Source of the DNA: Mariprofundus sp. KV
GTDB taxonomy: Bacteria; Pseudomonadota; Zetaproteobacteria; Mariprofundales; Mariprofundaceae
Reading direction: 5' to 3'
Assembly: GCF_013387475.1 (NCBI RefSeq)
Contig: NZ_VWNB01000005.1
Location: 124,001 to 188,000, forward strand
DNA length: 64,000 nt
Within the stretch, counting starts at the first letter, position 1. Each line of letters begins with the position of its first letter. A program made the position numbers and the translations under genes. Of this stretch, positions 35,866 through 45,143 are shown piece by piece. Under the pieces are notes generated by a model, which had not been told where the DNA came from, ran no database searches, and worked only from the letters and a program-made list of their open reading frames with translations.

Positions 35866-37052
35866 GCGGGATCAGAAGCCTTGTCATCACTCTCCTCATG
35901 ACCGCCATCAAACCAGATCGTGCGGGTAGGATACTCCAGCCCATCCAGTGGCAGCAGGCTCTCAAGCTCAGCTACGCGATCACGACGACCATGCGTTTCA
36001 GGATGCTTGGCAATCAGGAATGAACAGATATCACAATACTCTTCGATGGAGATATCATAGGTGCCGATACGGCGCCCCAGGGCAATAATCTCCTCTTTAT
36101 CCGAGCCGATCAGCGGCGGCAGAAGCGGCAGGTCGGAGGCATCATAGATGGCATGGATATTAGCCAGTGTCTGACTGGCAACCTGACCCAGCGAATCGCC
36201 GGTCACCAGAGCCTGTGCCTTCTCCTGATGAGCAATTTTGGCCGCAGAGCGGATCATCTGACGCTTGTAGATAATCATACGGTAGTCAGCCGGCACATTG
36301 GCAATGGCATGGCGCTGAAACTCTTCAAGATCGATCAGGTAGAGCTTCACCCTGCCCTGATAGATGGAGAGCTGCCGTGCCAGATCCCTGATTTTGACAA
36401 AATCGCGATTGATGGTGCTGTTATAGAGGTGAACCAGCACCACCTCCATACCGCGCTTGATCATGGTATAAGCGGCAACTGGTGAATCGATACCACCAGA
36501 GAAAAGCACCACGCCACGCCCGGAGGAGCCGACAGGCAGGCCACCGATACCGGTAATCTTACGGGTATAGATATAGGCCTCTTTCAGTCCGATCTCAACA
36601 CGTACATCAATCTCGGGATCATTAAGGTTCACCGCCAGATTCAGCTGGTTTTTCAAAAAACCGCCGATCTCGAAATTGAGTTCCGGTGTTTTAATCGGAA
36701 AACGTTTATCGCTGCGCTTGGCGGTGACGCGGAAGCGCCTACCCGCCACATCAGGGCCGAAATCGGCAAGCACAGCCGCTTTGGCAGCCTCCTGCATCGC
36801 AGTAAGATCGAGCTCACACGATTCGGCCACCGAGAAGTTGCGGATGCCGGGAATCAGTGCGAGCAGATTGATCAGCTCATCGGAGACCGACTCAACATCA
36901 GCTGTCATACGGCCATGCTCACGGTGAACACCACCTGATTTGATTACAGGCTGAATAACACGTTTTATATTCTTCGCCATGCGGCGCTCAAATACAGAAC
37001 GGTTCTTACCTTTGAGAGAGAGCTCTCCGAGATGAAATAGTAATTTTGGCAT
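35862..37052 (-). CDS. thiI: tRNA 4-thiouridine synthetase (ThiI), short form without rhodanese domain
   Basis: Adds sulfur at U8 of tRNA using ATP. Start 37052 (MPKLLFHLGELSLKGKNR) is chosen because the family begins there; an open frame extends 54 residues upstream. The protein is 396 residues: NFLD/THUMP RNA-binding region (1-165) and PP-loop ATPase with SGGIDSP (185-191). A Cys sits in EEYCDICSF near residue 340, in the position of the catalytic Cys344 of E. coli ThiI. The C-terminal rhodanese domain of E. coli ThiI is absent, as in many bacteria, so the persulfide must come from IscS-like sulfurtransfer without it. Confidence 0.93.
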   Translation of the reverse strand: MPKLLFHLGELSLKGKNRSVFERRMAKNIKRVIQPVIKSGGVHREHGRMTADVESVSDELINLLALIPGIRNFSVAESCELDLTAMQEAAKAAVLADFGPDVAGRRFRVTAKRSDKRFPIKTPELNFEIGGFLKNQLNLAVNLNDPEIDVRVEIGLKEAYIYTRKITGIGGLPVGSSGRGVVLFSGGIDSPVAAYTMIKRGMEVVLVHLYNSTINRDFVKIRDLARQLSIYQGRVKLYLIDLEEFQRHAIANVPADYRMIIYKRQMIRSAAKIAHQEKAQALVTGDSLGQVASQTLANIHAIYDASDLPLLPPLIGSDKEEIIALGRRIGTYDISIEEYCDICSFLIAKHPETHGRRDRVAELESLLPLDGLEYPTRTIWFDGGHEESDDKASDPA

Positions 37053-37155
37053 GGGCGGCAGCCTAACCGCAGTTCTTGCAAGTTGCAGCGATTTGATGGT
37101 TTCAGTAGGATAATTTCCTGTTCTGCTTGAATCATTACTCTGGGAAGGGGTTAAT

Positions 37156-39930
37156 TTGGAACTTACAGGCACGTACAATTTACTGCTGGTCGCTGTCTCA
37201 GTCATGGCGGCCATCGGTTCATCCTTCGTAGCCCTCTCTACCGTCCCCCGTATCTATTCAGCCGTTTCTAACCAGCGTTCTCTGGCATGGGTCGCAGCCT
37301 TTGGCCTTAGCCTTGGCACAGGCATCTGGACTATGCATTTCATTGCCATTTTAGCACTGCAGATGCCCATTCCTGTCCGGTTTGATATCGCTCTTACCGC
37401 GATCTCACTACTACTGGCCATCATCGCCAGTGCTATTGCCATCGCCCCACTGCGTTCCGGCGGCAATCTGAAAACATTCGCACCTAAAACACTGTTTATT
37501 GGCACCATGATGGGACTCAGTGTGGCTGGTATGCACTACACTGGCATGGCGGCTTTGAGGATGAATGCGAGCATGCATCACGATTCAACCATCGTGGCTC
37601 TCGCTATTGCCATCGCAATCATCGCCTCAACTGCAGCGCTGCTGATCGCCAATCGCCTGCGTGATACGCGCATATTCAGTCAACTACCCACCAAAGCAGC
37701 GGCTGCCATTGTGATGGGTTTTGCCGTGTCCGCCATGCACTACACCGCCATGGAGGGGATGCGCTTCTATGAACTGGTTACACCTCATCATTTTACCGAG
37801 GTGATTGACCCGCTGATTCTGGCAATCTTCATCCTCATCGTCGCATTTCTGATTCAGGGCGGCATCATCATCAGCGCCATTTTCGATGAGGCTTTTATGA
37901 TTTCGGAGAGTGCGGCCATCGCCATGAAGCAGCGTGCGGATATCAACAAGTCGCTCTCTGAAATTTTATCTCTTGCTCTGGAAAATATGACCCTTTCTGA
38001 AACCTTGCAAAAGGTTCTCGATGTATTGCTCTCCATTGAGTGGCTGGCTCTGGATAAAAAAGGCAGCATTTTCTTGGCGGACTCAAAAAGCTCATGCCTG
38101 AAAATGGTCGCAGAAAGAAACCTCGGCGATGATCTGAAACAACTCTGCTCCTCTGTTGAGTATGGCCGCTGCCTGTGTGGTTTGGCGGCAGAACGTAAGA
38201 CGTTGATTTTCAAAAGTAATATCGATGCTGATCATGTCACCCGCCCTGATGGCATGGAAGATCATGGTCACTACTGCGTTCCCATCCTCTCCCCTGCCGG
38301 GCTTCTGGGCGTGATTAATCTATATGTTCAACCTGATCACGTGAAAAATTCGGAAGAGACAACTTTTCTGACAGCAGTGGCTGATGCCATTGCAAACATT
38401 ATTCAAAACAAACAGCTGGAATCTCAAGCCGATAAAATCTTTAAAGCTATTGATCAGGCTGGCGAAGCCGTTGTGATTACTGATTTCAATGGCACCATTG
38501 AATACGTCAATCAGGCTTTCTGTAGCAATACAGGTTATAGTGAAGATGAGGCGATCGGCCAGAACCCCTCCATCCTCAACAGCGGCAATCAGGAGAAGCT
38601 CTTCTACGAAAAAATGTGGGAGACCATTCAATCCGGCGAGGTTTGGCAGGGTGAGATTATCGAGAAACGTAAAGATGACACCTTCTATCCCGCCATGCTG
38701 ACCATCTCTCCGATTCGAAACAGCAGCGGTGAGATCACCCACTATGTCGGTATTCATGAAGACCTGAGCGAACATAAAACGCTGGAGGCGCAGTTCCGTC
38801 AGGCGCAGAAGATGGAAGCACTTGGTACGCTGGTCGGTGGCATCGCCCACGATTTCAACAACATGCTGGCTGGCATGGTCGGCAACCTGTTTATGGTCAA
38901 AAGAAAGATGAAGGGCATGCCCGAATTAACTGAGAAGATTGAGCGGGTTGAGAAGGTAAGCTTCCAGGCAGCAGAGATGATCAAACAGATGCTGATCTTT
39001 GCCCGCAACGAAGAGGTGGAGATGAGTCAGATCTCAATCACCTCATTTATTAATGAGGCATTCAGGCTGCATCAGATCGTTATTCCGGAAAATATCCATA
39101 TGGATAAAAAAATATCCGGCAGAGAGCTAATGATCAAAGGCAATCCTACTCAGCTCCAGCAGCTTCTTCTTAATCTATTGGGCAATGCTATAGATGCCGT
39201 AAAAGAGTCTGATCATCCAACCATCTCCTTTCTCATTGAACATGCCCATTTTGATCTGGAACAGCAAAACAGCCATATTGATGCTAAGCACAATGATTAC
39301 GTACACATGATGGTTCGCGATAATGGACACGGTATCGAGAAGGCACACCTTGAACGCATTTTTGATCCATTCTTTACCACCAAAGAGGTGGGCAAAGGGA
39401 CCGGACTGGGGCTCTCCATGTCGATGAGCATCGTCAAATCACATGACGGCTTTATTGAAGTAGAGAGTAAATCCGGCATTGGAACTGAGTTTCATATCTA
39501 CATCCCACTGATCTCAACAAGTTCCCACCATATCATCGGTGATGCATCGCCACTGGAGATAGCTGATGGGCAGGGCGAAACCATTCTGGTCGTTGATGAT
39601 GACGCTACCCTGCGAGAGACAACTGCTGAAACACTGGAGAGCATGGGATACAAAGCCTTACAGGCAGAAAATGGCAGGAAAGCAGTTGAAATCTACAGAT
39701 CCAACGTGATCAACCTTGTGCTTCTGGATGTGGTGATGCCTGAAATGAGTGGCCCAGATGCAGCCCGTGAAATCCTGACTTCTGACCCGATGGCCAACAT
39801 CATCTTTGCCACCGGATACGACAAAAACGATTCACTGCAAGCATTGATAGGCATTGAAGATATTCCTGTCCTCTCCAAGCCGTTTGAGATCATGGAACTG
39901 AACCACGCTATCCGTCTGCTGCTGGACTAA
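37156..39930 (+). CDS. MHYT-GAF-PAS hybrid histidine kinase
   Basis: A 924-residue membrane kinase with a TTG start at 37156, supported by AAGGGG five bases upstream. Residues 1-245 form seven helices with the MHYT sensor repeats: TMHFIA (about 60), GMHYTGM (about 125) and AMHYTAM (about 195); these Met/His sites are thought to bind metal and sense O2, CO or NO. They are followed by a GAF domain (about 275-420), PAS plus PAC (about 430-550), the H-box GGIAHDFNNMLAG, HATPase (DNGHGIEKAHLE; GKGTGLGLS), and a receiver with Asp in LVLLDVVMPEMSG. It stands alone, with its C-terminus overlapping the convergent ABC-F gene by four bases. Confidence 0.93.
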   Translation: MELTGTYNLLLVAVSVMAAIGSSFVALSTVPRIYSAVSNQRSLAWVAAFGLSLGTGIWTMHFIAILALQMPIPVRFDIALTAISLLLAIIASAIAIAPLRSGGNLKTFAPKTLFIGTMMGLSVAGMHYTGMAALRMNASMHHDSTIVALAIAIAIIASTAALLIANRLRDTRIFSQLPTKAAAAIVMGFAVSAMHYTAMEGMRFYELVTPHHFTEVIDPLILAIFILIVAFLIQGGIIISAIFDEAFMISESAAIAMKQRADINKSLSEILSLALENMTLSETLQKVLDVLLSIEWLALDKKGSIFLADSKSSCLKMVAERNLGDDLKQLCSSVEYGRCLCGLAAERKTLIFKSNIDADHVTRPDGMEDHGHYCVPILSPAGLLGVINLYVQPDHVKNSEETTFLTAVADAIANIIQNKQLESQADKIFKAIDQAGEAVVITDFNGTIEYVNQAFCSNTGYSEDEAIGQNPSILNSGNQEKLFYEKMWETIQSGEVWQGEIIEKRKDDTFYPAMLTISPIRNSSGEITHYVGIHEDLSEHKTLEAQFRQAQKMEALGTLVGGIAHDFNNMLAGMVGNLFMVKRKMKGMPELTEKIERVEKVSFQAAEMIKQMLIFARNEEVEMSQISITSFINEAFRLHQIVIPENIHMDKKISGRELMIKGNPTQLQQLLLNLLGNAIDAVKESDHPTISFLIEHAHFDLEQQNSHIDAKHNDYVHMMVRDNGHGIEKAHLERIFDPFFTTKEVGKGTGLGLSMSMSIVKSHDGFIEVESKSGIGTEFHIYIPLISTSSHHIIGDASPLEIADGQGETILVVDDDATLRETTAETLESMGYKALQAENGRKAVEIYRSNVINLVLLDVVMPEMSGPDAAREILTSDPMANIIFATGYDKNDSLQALIGIEDIPVLSKPFEIMELNHAIRLLLD

Positions 39931-41846
39931 CCAGCCAGAATCTCCTGCTTGGCCTCCAGCTCTTCCCAACGCTCATAAGCCAGCCCGAGCTTTGATTCCA
40001 GTTCATGCAGCCGCTTCTGATCCTTTTGAAAACCCTCGGCATCACTGCTGAAGTAGTCCGGCTCACAGAAGCGGGCTTCGATCGCCCCCTTCTCCTCTTC
40101 CATCATCTCGATATCAGCTGGCAGGCCATCGAGTTCGCGCTGCTCTTTATAGGATAGTTTATTTAACTTTTTCATGGCTTTCACAGTAGCCTGAACCGGA
40201 GCCCTCTTTTTATCCTCTTCTACCTCTTCTTGAGCCTTCTCAAGCTGGCGCGCTTTCCAGGCCTGATAATCAGAGTAACCACCCTCAATCGGAATGATCA
40301 CACCATCGCCCTCAAAGGCCAGCACACGCGAAGCAACGCGATCCATAAAAGCACGGTCATGGGAAACCACGATCACCGTCCCCTCATATCTGGCCAGCGC
40401 CTTCTCCAGCACACTCAACGTGCCGATATCAAGATCATTGGTCGGCTCATCCAGCACCAGAAGATTGGCAGGTTCCAGCAACAATCTGGCCAGCATCAGG
40501 CGCCCGCGTTCACCACCGGATAGCGCGGCCACACGCGAATTCAAACGCTCTTTATCAAACAGGAAGTCCTGCATATATGAAACGATGTGGCGCGGCTCAT
40601 GACCACCGATATGCACATAGTTACCACCCTGTGGCAGCAGTACATCCTTGATCCTGGTTTCAGGATTCAATTCGCGCATCTGGGTCAGGAAAGCCGGAGC
40701 CAGGCGCACGCCATGGCGCACCCTGCCGCCATTGGGATTCAACTCTCCGAGCATAATATTGAGCAGTGTTGTTTTACCGATGCCATTGGGTCCAATCAGG
40801 CCAACACGATCGCCGGCCATAATTTTATGGCTGAATTTTTCACAGATTGTGGTCTCACCAAAGTTGTGTGAAACCTCAACCGCCTCCATCAGCATCTTGC
40901 CGGGTTTAATGCCACTGGATACGCGCAGATCAACATCACCACCGCGCATACGCCGACTCGCTCGCTGCTTCCGCAGATCCTCCAGCGCCCGTGCCCGCCC
41001 CTCATTGCGTGTGCGCCGGGCCGGAATCCCCTGCCTGATCCAGCGCTCTTCACCGGCCAGAAGCTTGTCGAACTTGCGATGATTGCTCTCCTCCTGCGAC
41101 AGCAGTTCCGACTTCTTCTCGAGATATTCTGCATAGGAGCAGGGAAAATGGGTCAAGTGACCACGATCAAGCTCGATAATCTCTTCAGCTACCGCATCGA
41201 GGAAATAACGATCATGGGTGATAAACAGAACAGATCCCGGAAAGGTGGCGACAAAATCCTCCAGCCACTCAATCGATGCGATATCGAGATGGTTGGTCGG
41301 CTCATCCAGCAACAGCACATCCGGCTCTGAGACCACAGCTCTGGCCAGTGCCACGCGGCGCAGCCATCCGCCGGAGAGCTCCCCCACATCGCGATCAGCA
41401 TCCAGTTTCAGCTTGGAGATCGCCGTCTCAATACGGGTATGCAATTTCCATGCTCCGGCATGTTCAAGCTCTGCCTGCAGGCGCTCCACCTCCTTAAGCA
41501 GCTTCTCCGAGCTATCATGCTCAAGTCTCTTCAGGGTCTCATGGTACAGTTCGAGTGTAGCTGCCACGCTGCCAAGACCCTCGGCTACAACATGGTATAC
41601 GCTAAATCCGGCATCAAAATGGGGAGCCTGCGGCAGATAGGCAACTCTGGTTCCTGAACGCAGCGTCACATCACCGTGATCCGGTTCAACAAGGCCAGCC
41701 ATAATCTTGAGCAGCGTCGATTTACCCTCACCATTACGACCGATCAAACCGGTGCGCACACCACGCCCGATGCTCAGGCTGATACCGTCCAGCAGCACCT
41801 GTGATCCAAAGGCTTTATCGAGATGGTTGAGGGTCATGATTGGCAT
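39927..41846 (-). CDS. uup: ABC-F family ATPase (Uup-like)
   Basis: A soluble tandem-NBD ABC protein of 639 residues with no membrane domain. First NBD: GRNGEGKSTLL, LSGGWLRR, LLDEPTNHLD. Second NBD: GPNGIGKTTLL, LSGGERGRLML, LDEPTNDLD. The C-terminal coiled-coil (about 560-639, Glu/Lys-rich) fits Uup, whose CTD contacts DNA or ribosomes. ABC-F proteins act on the ribosome's E site; Uup is linked to transposon excision and ribosome quality control. Start 41846 (MPIMTLNHLDK) or 41837; the extra N-terminal residues of the open frame come from upstream terminator sequence. Confidence 0.92.
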   Translation of the reverse strand: MPIMTLNHLDKAFGSQVLLDGISLSIGRGVRTGLIGRNGEGKSTLLKIMAGLVEPDHGDVTLRSGTRVAYLPQAPHFDAGFSVYHVVAEGLGSVAATLELYHETLKRLEHDSSEKLLKEVERLQAELEHAGAWKLHTRIETAISKLKLDADRDVGELSGGWLRRVALARAVVSEPDVLLLDEPTNHLDIASIEWLEDFVATFPGSVLFITHDRYFLDAVAEEIIELDRGHLTHFPCSYAEYLEKKSELLSQEESNHRKFDKLLAGEERWIRQGIPARRTRNEGRARALEDLRKQRASRRMRGGDVDLRVSSGIKPGKMLMEAVEVSHNFGETTICEKFSHKIMAGDRVGLIGPNGIGKTTLLNIMLGELNPNGGRVRHGVRLAPAFLTQMRELNPETRIKDVLLPQGGNYVHIGGHEPRHIVSYMQDFLFDKERLNSRVAALSGGERGRLMLARLLLEPANLLVLDEPTNDLDIGTLSVLEKALARYEGTVIVVSHDRAFMDRVASRVLAFEGDGVIIPIEGGYSDYQAWKARQLEKAQEEVEEDKKRAPVQATVKAMKKLNKLSYKEQRELDGLPADIEMMEEEKGAIEARFCEPDYFSSDAEGFQKDQKRLHELESKLGLAYERWEELEAKQEILAG

Positions 41847-41869
41847 GGGCGCATCATAACCTTGAATGC

Positions 41870-41900
41870 AAAAAAAAACGCCCTGCATTTGCAGGGCGCC
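41870..41900 (-). terminator. Rho-independent terminator of the Spy-like gene
   Basis: Perfect stem CGCCCTGCA / TGCAGGGCG (41879-41898); the A-run at 41870-41878 supplies the minus-strand U-tract. It lies between the Spy-like stop and the ABC-F start. Confidence 0.9.
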
Positions 41901-41927
41901 TTATTACCAGCCTGAGCCTGAGCTTGG

Positions 41928-42437
41928 TTACCGATATCTGCACTCACCGTTGCCCCTTGGGCCATCACCTGAACGCATACCTTTACCCTTGCGCTCCATT
42001 CTCATCTGAGTGGCTTTTTCACGCTGTTCAGGAGTAAGCATGGCATGCACCTCTGCACGCACTTCACTGCGATGGACGACCATCTGTTTCACCAGTTCAG
42101 CTTTCTCGTTGGCCAGCCTTGCCACCTGTTTGGCGTAATCTTTGGCAGATGGATCAAGCTTATGCAGGGCATCACGATTCTTCTGCATCGCTTCATGAAT
42201 GGCCTGACCTTCGCCGCGTCCCTGCTCATGAATCTGCTTAAACTGATCACGCTGGGTATCACTTAGATTGAGTTTTTCAGCCATTCTCTCAGCCCGCCGA
42301 TCCATATTGCGTTCACCATCCGGGCCACCGAATGCGTAGGCCATATTAGCACCTGCAATAAACAGCGCTGATGCCACAACAAAAAACAGAGCTGTTTTCA
42401 GACCGCGCTCCTGTTTCATTACTTTCTGCTCGTTCAT
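41928..42437 (-). CDS. Spy/CpxP-family periplasmic chaperone
   Basis: A 169-residue periplasmic protein starting at ATG 42437 with AAGGAG six bases upstream (TTG 42443 is in frame but not needed). A signal peptide (residues 10-35, ending MAYAFGG) is followed by a helical mature region with the LTxxQ motifs of this family: KLNLSDTQRDQFKQI and AMLTPEQREKATQ. The C-terminus is Arg/Gly/Lys-rich. Spy and CpxP protect periplasmic proteins and damp the Cpx response. Divergent from cpxRA with a CpxR-box-like site between them, as expected for a Cpx target. Confidence 0.88.
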   Translation of the reverse strand: MNEQKVMKQERGLKTALFFVVASALFIAGANMAYAFGGPDGERNMDRRAERMAEKLNLSDTQRDQFKQIHEQGRGEGQAIHEAMQKNRDALHKLDPSAKDYAKQVARLANEKAELVKQMVVHRSEVRAEVHAMLTPEQREKATQMRMERKGKGMRSGDGPRGNGECRYR

Positions 42438-42542
42438 AATCAACTCCTTGCGAAATATCTATGCGCTATCCGGCGCATTTCGAATACTGAACCTTTCACT
42501 GCAACGTTGAGCGGGAGTTACGCAAAGGGTGCGCAAATCAAT

Positions 42543-42558
42543 GTAAAGGAATCGTAAA
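42543..42558. promoter_or_regulatory. CpxR-box-like site
   Basis: GTAAA-N6-GTAAA (42543-42547 and 42554-42558) in the divergent region of spy and cpxRA. CpxR sites are known as direct GTAAA repeats with a five- to six-base spacer in E. coli; function here is inferred from context. Confidence 0.62.
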
Positions 42559-42598
42559 AGCAGCTTCCCGATGGTGTTTTTTATGGCAATATGGCGAT

Positions 42599-43285
42599 AT
42601 GGCTATTCTGATGATTGATGACGATATCGAACTGTGCGAACTGATGCAGCGATTCCTTGCCGGTGAAGGCTTTGAAATCGCCTGTGCCCACAATGGCAAC
42701 AGCGGCCTTGAGCAGGCCAGAACAAACGATTTCGAGCTGCTGATTCTCGATATTATGATGCCGGGAAAAAACGGTATGGATGTGCTGCGTGAGTTGCGTG
42801 GTTTCAGCACCGTGCCGGTGATTATGCTCACCGGCCGGGGCGAGGAGATGGATCGCATTATCGGCCTGGAACTCGGCGCAGATGATTACCTGCCAAAGCC
42901 ATGTAATCCGCGTGAACTTGCAGCCAGAATCCGGGCCATACTGCGCAGAACCGAGCAGCAACCCGAACAGAAGAGCAGTTCAACCCATCAATTCGGCAAC
43001 ATCGAATGGCAACCGCAATCGCGCACCATCTCCGAATCCGGAATTGCGCTGGATCTGACCGCTACCGAGTACAATATCCTCGTAGCCCTGATGGAGAAGG
43101 CCGGTGAAGTGGTTTCGAAACAGGAGTTGAGCAAGGTCGCGCTACGTAAACATTATGGGCCATTCGATCGTACGCTCGATGTTCATATCGGCCATCTGCG
43201 CAAAAAGCTTGCACCACTGGCCAGTGACCAACCACGCATCAAAACCGTGCGCGGCATCGGTTGGCTGTTTGTCCCTGTTGAATAG
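42599..43285 (+). CDS. cpxR: OmpR/PhoB-type response regulator, CpxR-like
   Basis: A 228-residue transcriptional regulator. Receiver (1-115): Asp7-Asp8 acidic pair, phospho-acceptor Asp51 in LLILDIMMPG and Lys100 in DDYLPKPCNP. C-terminal winged helix (130-228) has TATEYNILVALMEKAGEVVS and VDVHIGHLRKKL-like wing motif (LDVHIGHLRKKL). The sequence style DYLPKPCNPRELAARIRAILRR is typical of CpxR. Upstream of its kinase by ten bases; likely responds to envelope stress. Confidence 0.9.
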   Translation: MAILMIDDDIELCELMQRFLAGEGFEIACAHNGNSGLEQARTNDFELLILDIMMPGKNGMDVLRELRGFSTVPVIMLTGRGEEMDRIIGLELGADDYLPKPCNPRELAARIRAILRRTEQQPEQKSSSTHQFGNIEWQPQSRTISESGIALDLTATEYNILVALMEKAGEVVSKQELSKVALRKHYGPFDRTLDVHIGHLRKKLAPLASDQPRIKTVRGIGWLFVPVE

Positions 43286-43295
43286 GAACTAAAAC

Positions 43296-44657
43296 ATGCG
43301 TCTGTTCTGGAAGGTATTCCTGTTGCTTGTGGCAACACTGGTTTTGACAGCTGCCATCTCCGGCTGGCTAAGTCAGAAATGGCTGGAGGAGAACCGCTCA
43401 ATCGAATTGCAGATGAGCGCACTGGCTGCGCCAGGTGATACGGCTGTAGTCCTCTACCTTGATGGTGGCCCCGCAGCCTACCGTCAGTGGCAACGCCATA
43501 CCTTGAGAAGAGACCAGCACATTCACGGGGTTCTGCTTGATGAGCACGGCAATAATCTGCATATGCGGCCGCTGCCGCCCGAACTGCAGGAGCTTTCCCA
43601 ACAGGTGATCAGGCAGCAGACGCGAATCGAAGTGGTGAATCCACCGCTGCTGGCCGTTGCTCTGCCAGTGAGCTACAAGGGCGATACATATTACTGGGCT
43701 GCGTTCACACGTCTGAGACCTGAAAGCATGCAACATAGCGTCAGACAATCCCTTGTTGTACGTCTGAGTGTTGTGCTGCTCGCCATTGCACTGATCAGCT
43801 GGCTGCTGACACGTATGTTTACCCGTCCGATCCGCACACTTCAACAGACCACCGAGCAGCTCGGCGCCGGATTGCTGAATACAAGAACAGATCCATCTGT
43901 GGCCTCCCGTAGCGATGAGCTGGGAGCATTGGCACTCAGTATCGATAAAATGGCTGCGCAGCTGGAGTCACTGCTTGGCAGCCACAAACAGCTTTTGCGC
44001 GATATCTCCCACGAACTGCGCTCACCACTGGCGCGACTGCAAGTAGGACTCGAGCTGGCAAGAGGTGCTGCCGGAGAGCGTGCACAGGAGGAGCTTAACC
44101 GCATTGAGAAAGAGGCCAACCTGCTCAATGAACTGATTGGCGAGGTATTGACACTGGCCCGCATCGAACAGGGCGCGGTTGCAATCCAACTGCAGCCGCT
44201 GCATCTGGATGAGATCATGGATGAGATTGTTGCGGATGCGGCTTTCGAAGCCCAGGCGCATCACAAGCATATTAGCCTGACAGAAAAAGTGGCCTGCCAG
44301 ATCTCGGGTGACCGCTTATGGATCACACGTGCACTGGATAATGTGGTTCGCAATGCGATCAGACATACACCTGCCGAAAATTGTGTTGAGGTCTCTCTGA
44401 GCAGGGCCGATGAACAGATAAAGATTGAGATTCGCGATTTTGGTGATGGTGCGGATGAACTGCTGCTGGACAGGCTGTTTGAACCGTTTGTTCGTGGGTC
44501 AGAGGCGCGTGAGCGTCATACCGGCGGCAGAGGGCACGGACTGGGACTGGCCATCGCCAAACATGCGGTTGAGCTGCACGGTGGCACGATAAGCGCGGCA
44601 AACCATCCAGAGGGTGGGCTTGTGGTTACAATTACCCTGCCCTCTCCGATGGTCTGA
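43296..44657 (+). CDS. cpxA: Sensor histidine kinase, CpxA-like
   Basis: A 453-residue inner membrane kinase: two membrane helices (about 7-25 and 150-172) flank a periplasmic sensor region; a HAMP domain (about 172-225, RPIRTLQQTTEQL) connects to HisKA H-box RDISHELRSPLARLQVGLE, the classic CpxA form, then HATPase (NAIRHTP; FGDGADEL; GHGLGLAIAKH). It phosphorylates CpxR in response to misfolded envelope proteins. The pairing with a Spy-type gene and the GTAAA site supports this name over other OmpR-family kinases. Confidence 0.9.
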   Translation: MRLFWKVFLLLVATLVLTAAISGWLSQKWLEENRSIELQMSALAAPGDTAVVLYLDGGPAAYRQWQRHTLRRDQHIHGVLLDEHGNNLHMRPLPPELQELSQQVIRQQTRIEVVNPPLLAVALPVSYKGDTYYWAAFTRLRPESMQHSVRQSLVVRLSVVLLAIALISWLLTRMFTRPIRTLQQTTEQLGAGLLNTRTDPSVASRSDELGALALSIDKMAAQLESLLGSHKQLLRDISHELRSPLARLQVGLELARGAAGERAQEELNRIEKEANLLNELIGEVLTLARIEQGAVAIQLQPLHLDEIMDEIVADAAFEAQAHHKHISLTEKVACQISGDRLWITRALDNVVRNAIRHTPAENCVEVSLSRADEQIKIEIRDFGDGADELLLDRLFEPFVRGSEARERHTGGRGHGLGLAIAKHAVELHGGTISAANHPEGGLVVTITLPSPMV

Positions 44658-44663
44658 GAAGCA

Positions 44664-44849
44664 TCAACCGTGACCGATTGGCAGACCTGCTGCCCGATAA
44701 ACATAGGACCAGAAACCGGACTCGCGCACAAAGTAGTGCGTATGTTGATGGTAGCGAACCAGCAGTCCGCCTGAATATGAGTGTACGATAAAATTCAGAT
44801 TGCCTGAAAATCGATCTGCGATTTTTTTTGCCCGGATGCCGTCCATCAT
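44664..44849 (-). CDS. Small protein of unknown function
   Basis: A 61-residue reading frame (start ATG 44849 or 44846) preceded by a strong SD GGAGGTG. It reads as a compact aromatic- and His-rich protein (HSYSGGLLVRYHQHTHYFV, then RESGFWSYVYRAAG), without membrane segments or a signal peptide. It lies tail-to-tail with cpxA, seven bases apart. The SD and protein-like composition favour a real gene, but no homologue is recognised. Confidence 0.55.
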   Translation of the reverse strand: MMDGIRAKKIADRFSGNLNFIVHSYSGGLLVRYHQHTHYFVRESGFWSYVYRAAGLPIGHG

Positions 44850-45091
44850 GCACCTCCAGATTAAGCTAGAATCTCAACAGGACTTCCTTGCCCTGCTTCT
44901 TCCTACACTCTTATCTATCGCATAATTCGTGCCACTGTTTACATATAATAAATACAAGGCCTGGTAATCACGGCAGACTTCAATGGCGGACTTTTTTTCC
45001 TGCAAAAAGGGAATTTCATGCCCTCTGTTGGTTTCAGCGCTCTCAGGAAGGAGATATAAAAGTGCGCATCCAACAGATCATTCGAACAAAA

Positions 45092-45119
45092 AAAAGAGGA
45101 GGCAAAAGCCTCCTCTTTA
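45092..45119 (-). terminator. Rho-independent terminator of valS
   Basis: Perfect 11-base stem AAAGAGGAGGC / GCCTCCTCTTT with loop AAAA; the flanking A-run is the U-tract on the minus strand. It lies 25 bases after the valS stop. The 294-base space between the small ORF at 44849 and valS otherwise shows an isolated TATAAT (44944) and no supported gene. Confidence 0.88.
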
Positions 45120-45143
45120 AACATTCAGAACAGCTTCCTGAAA

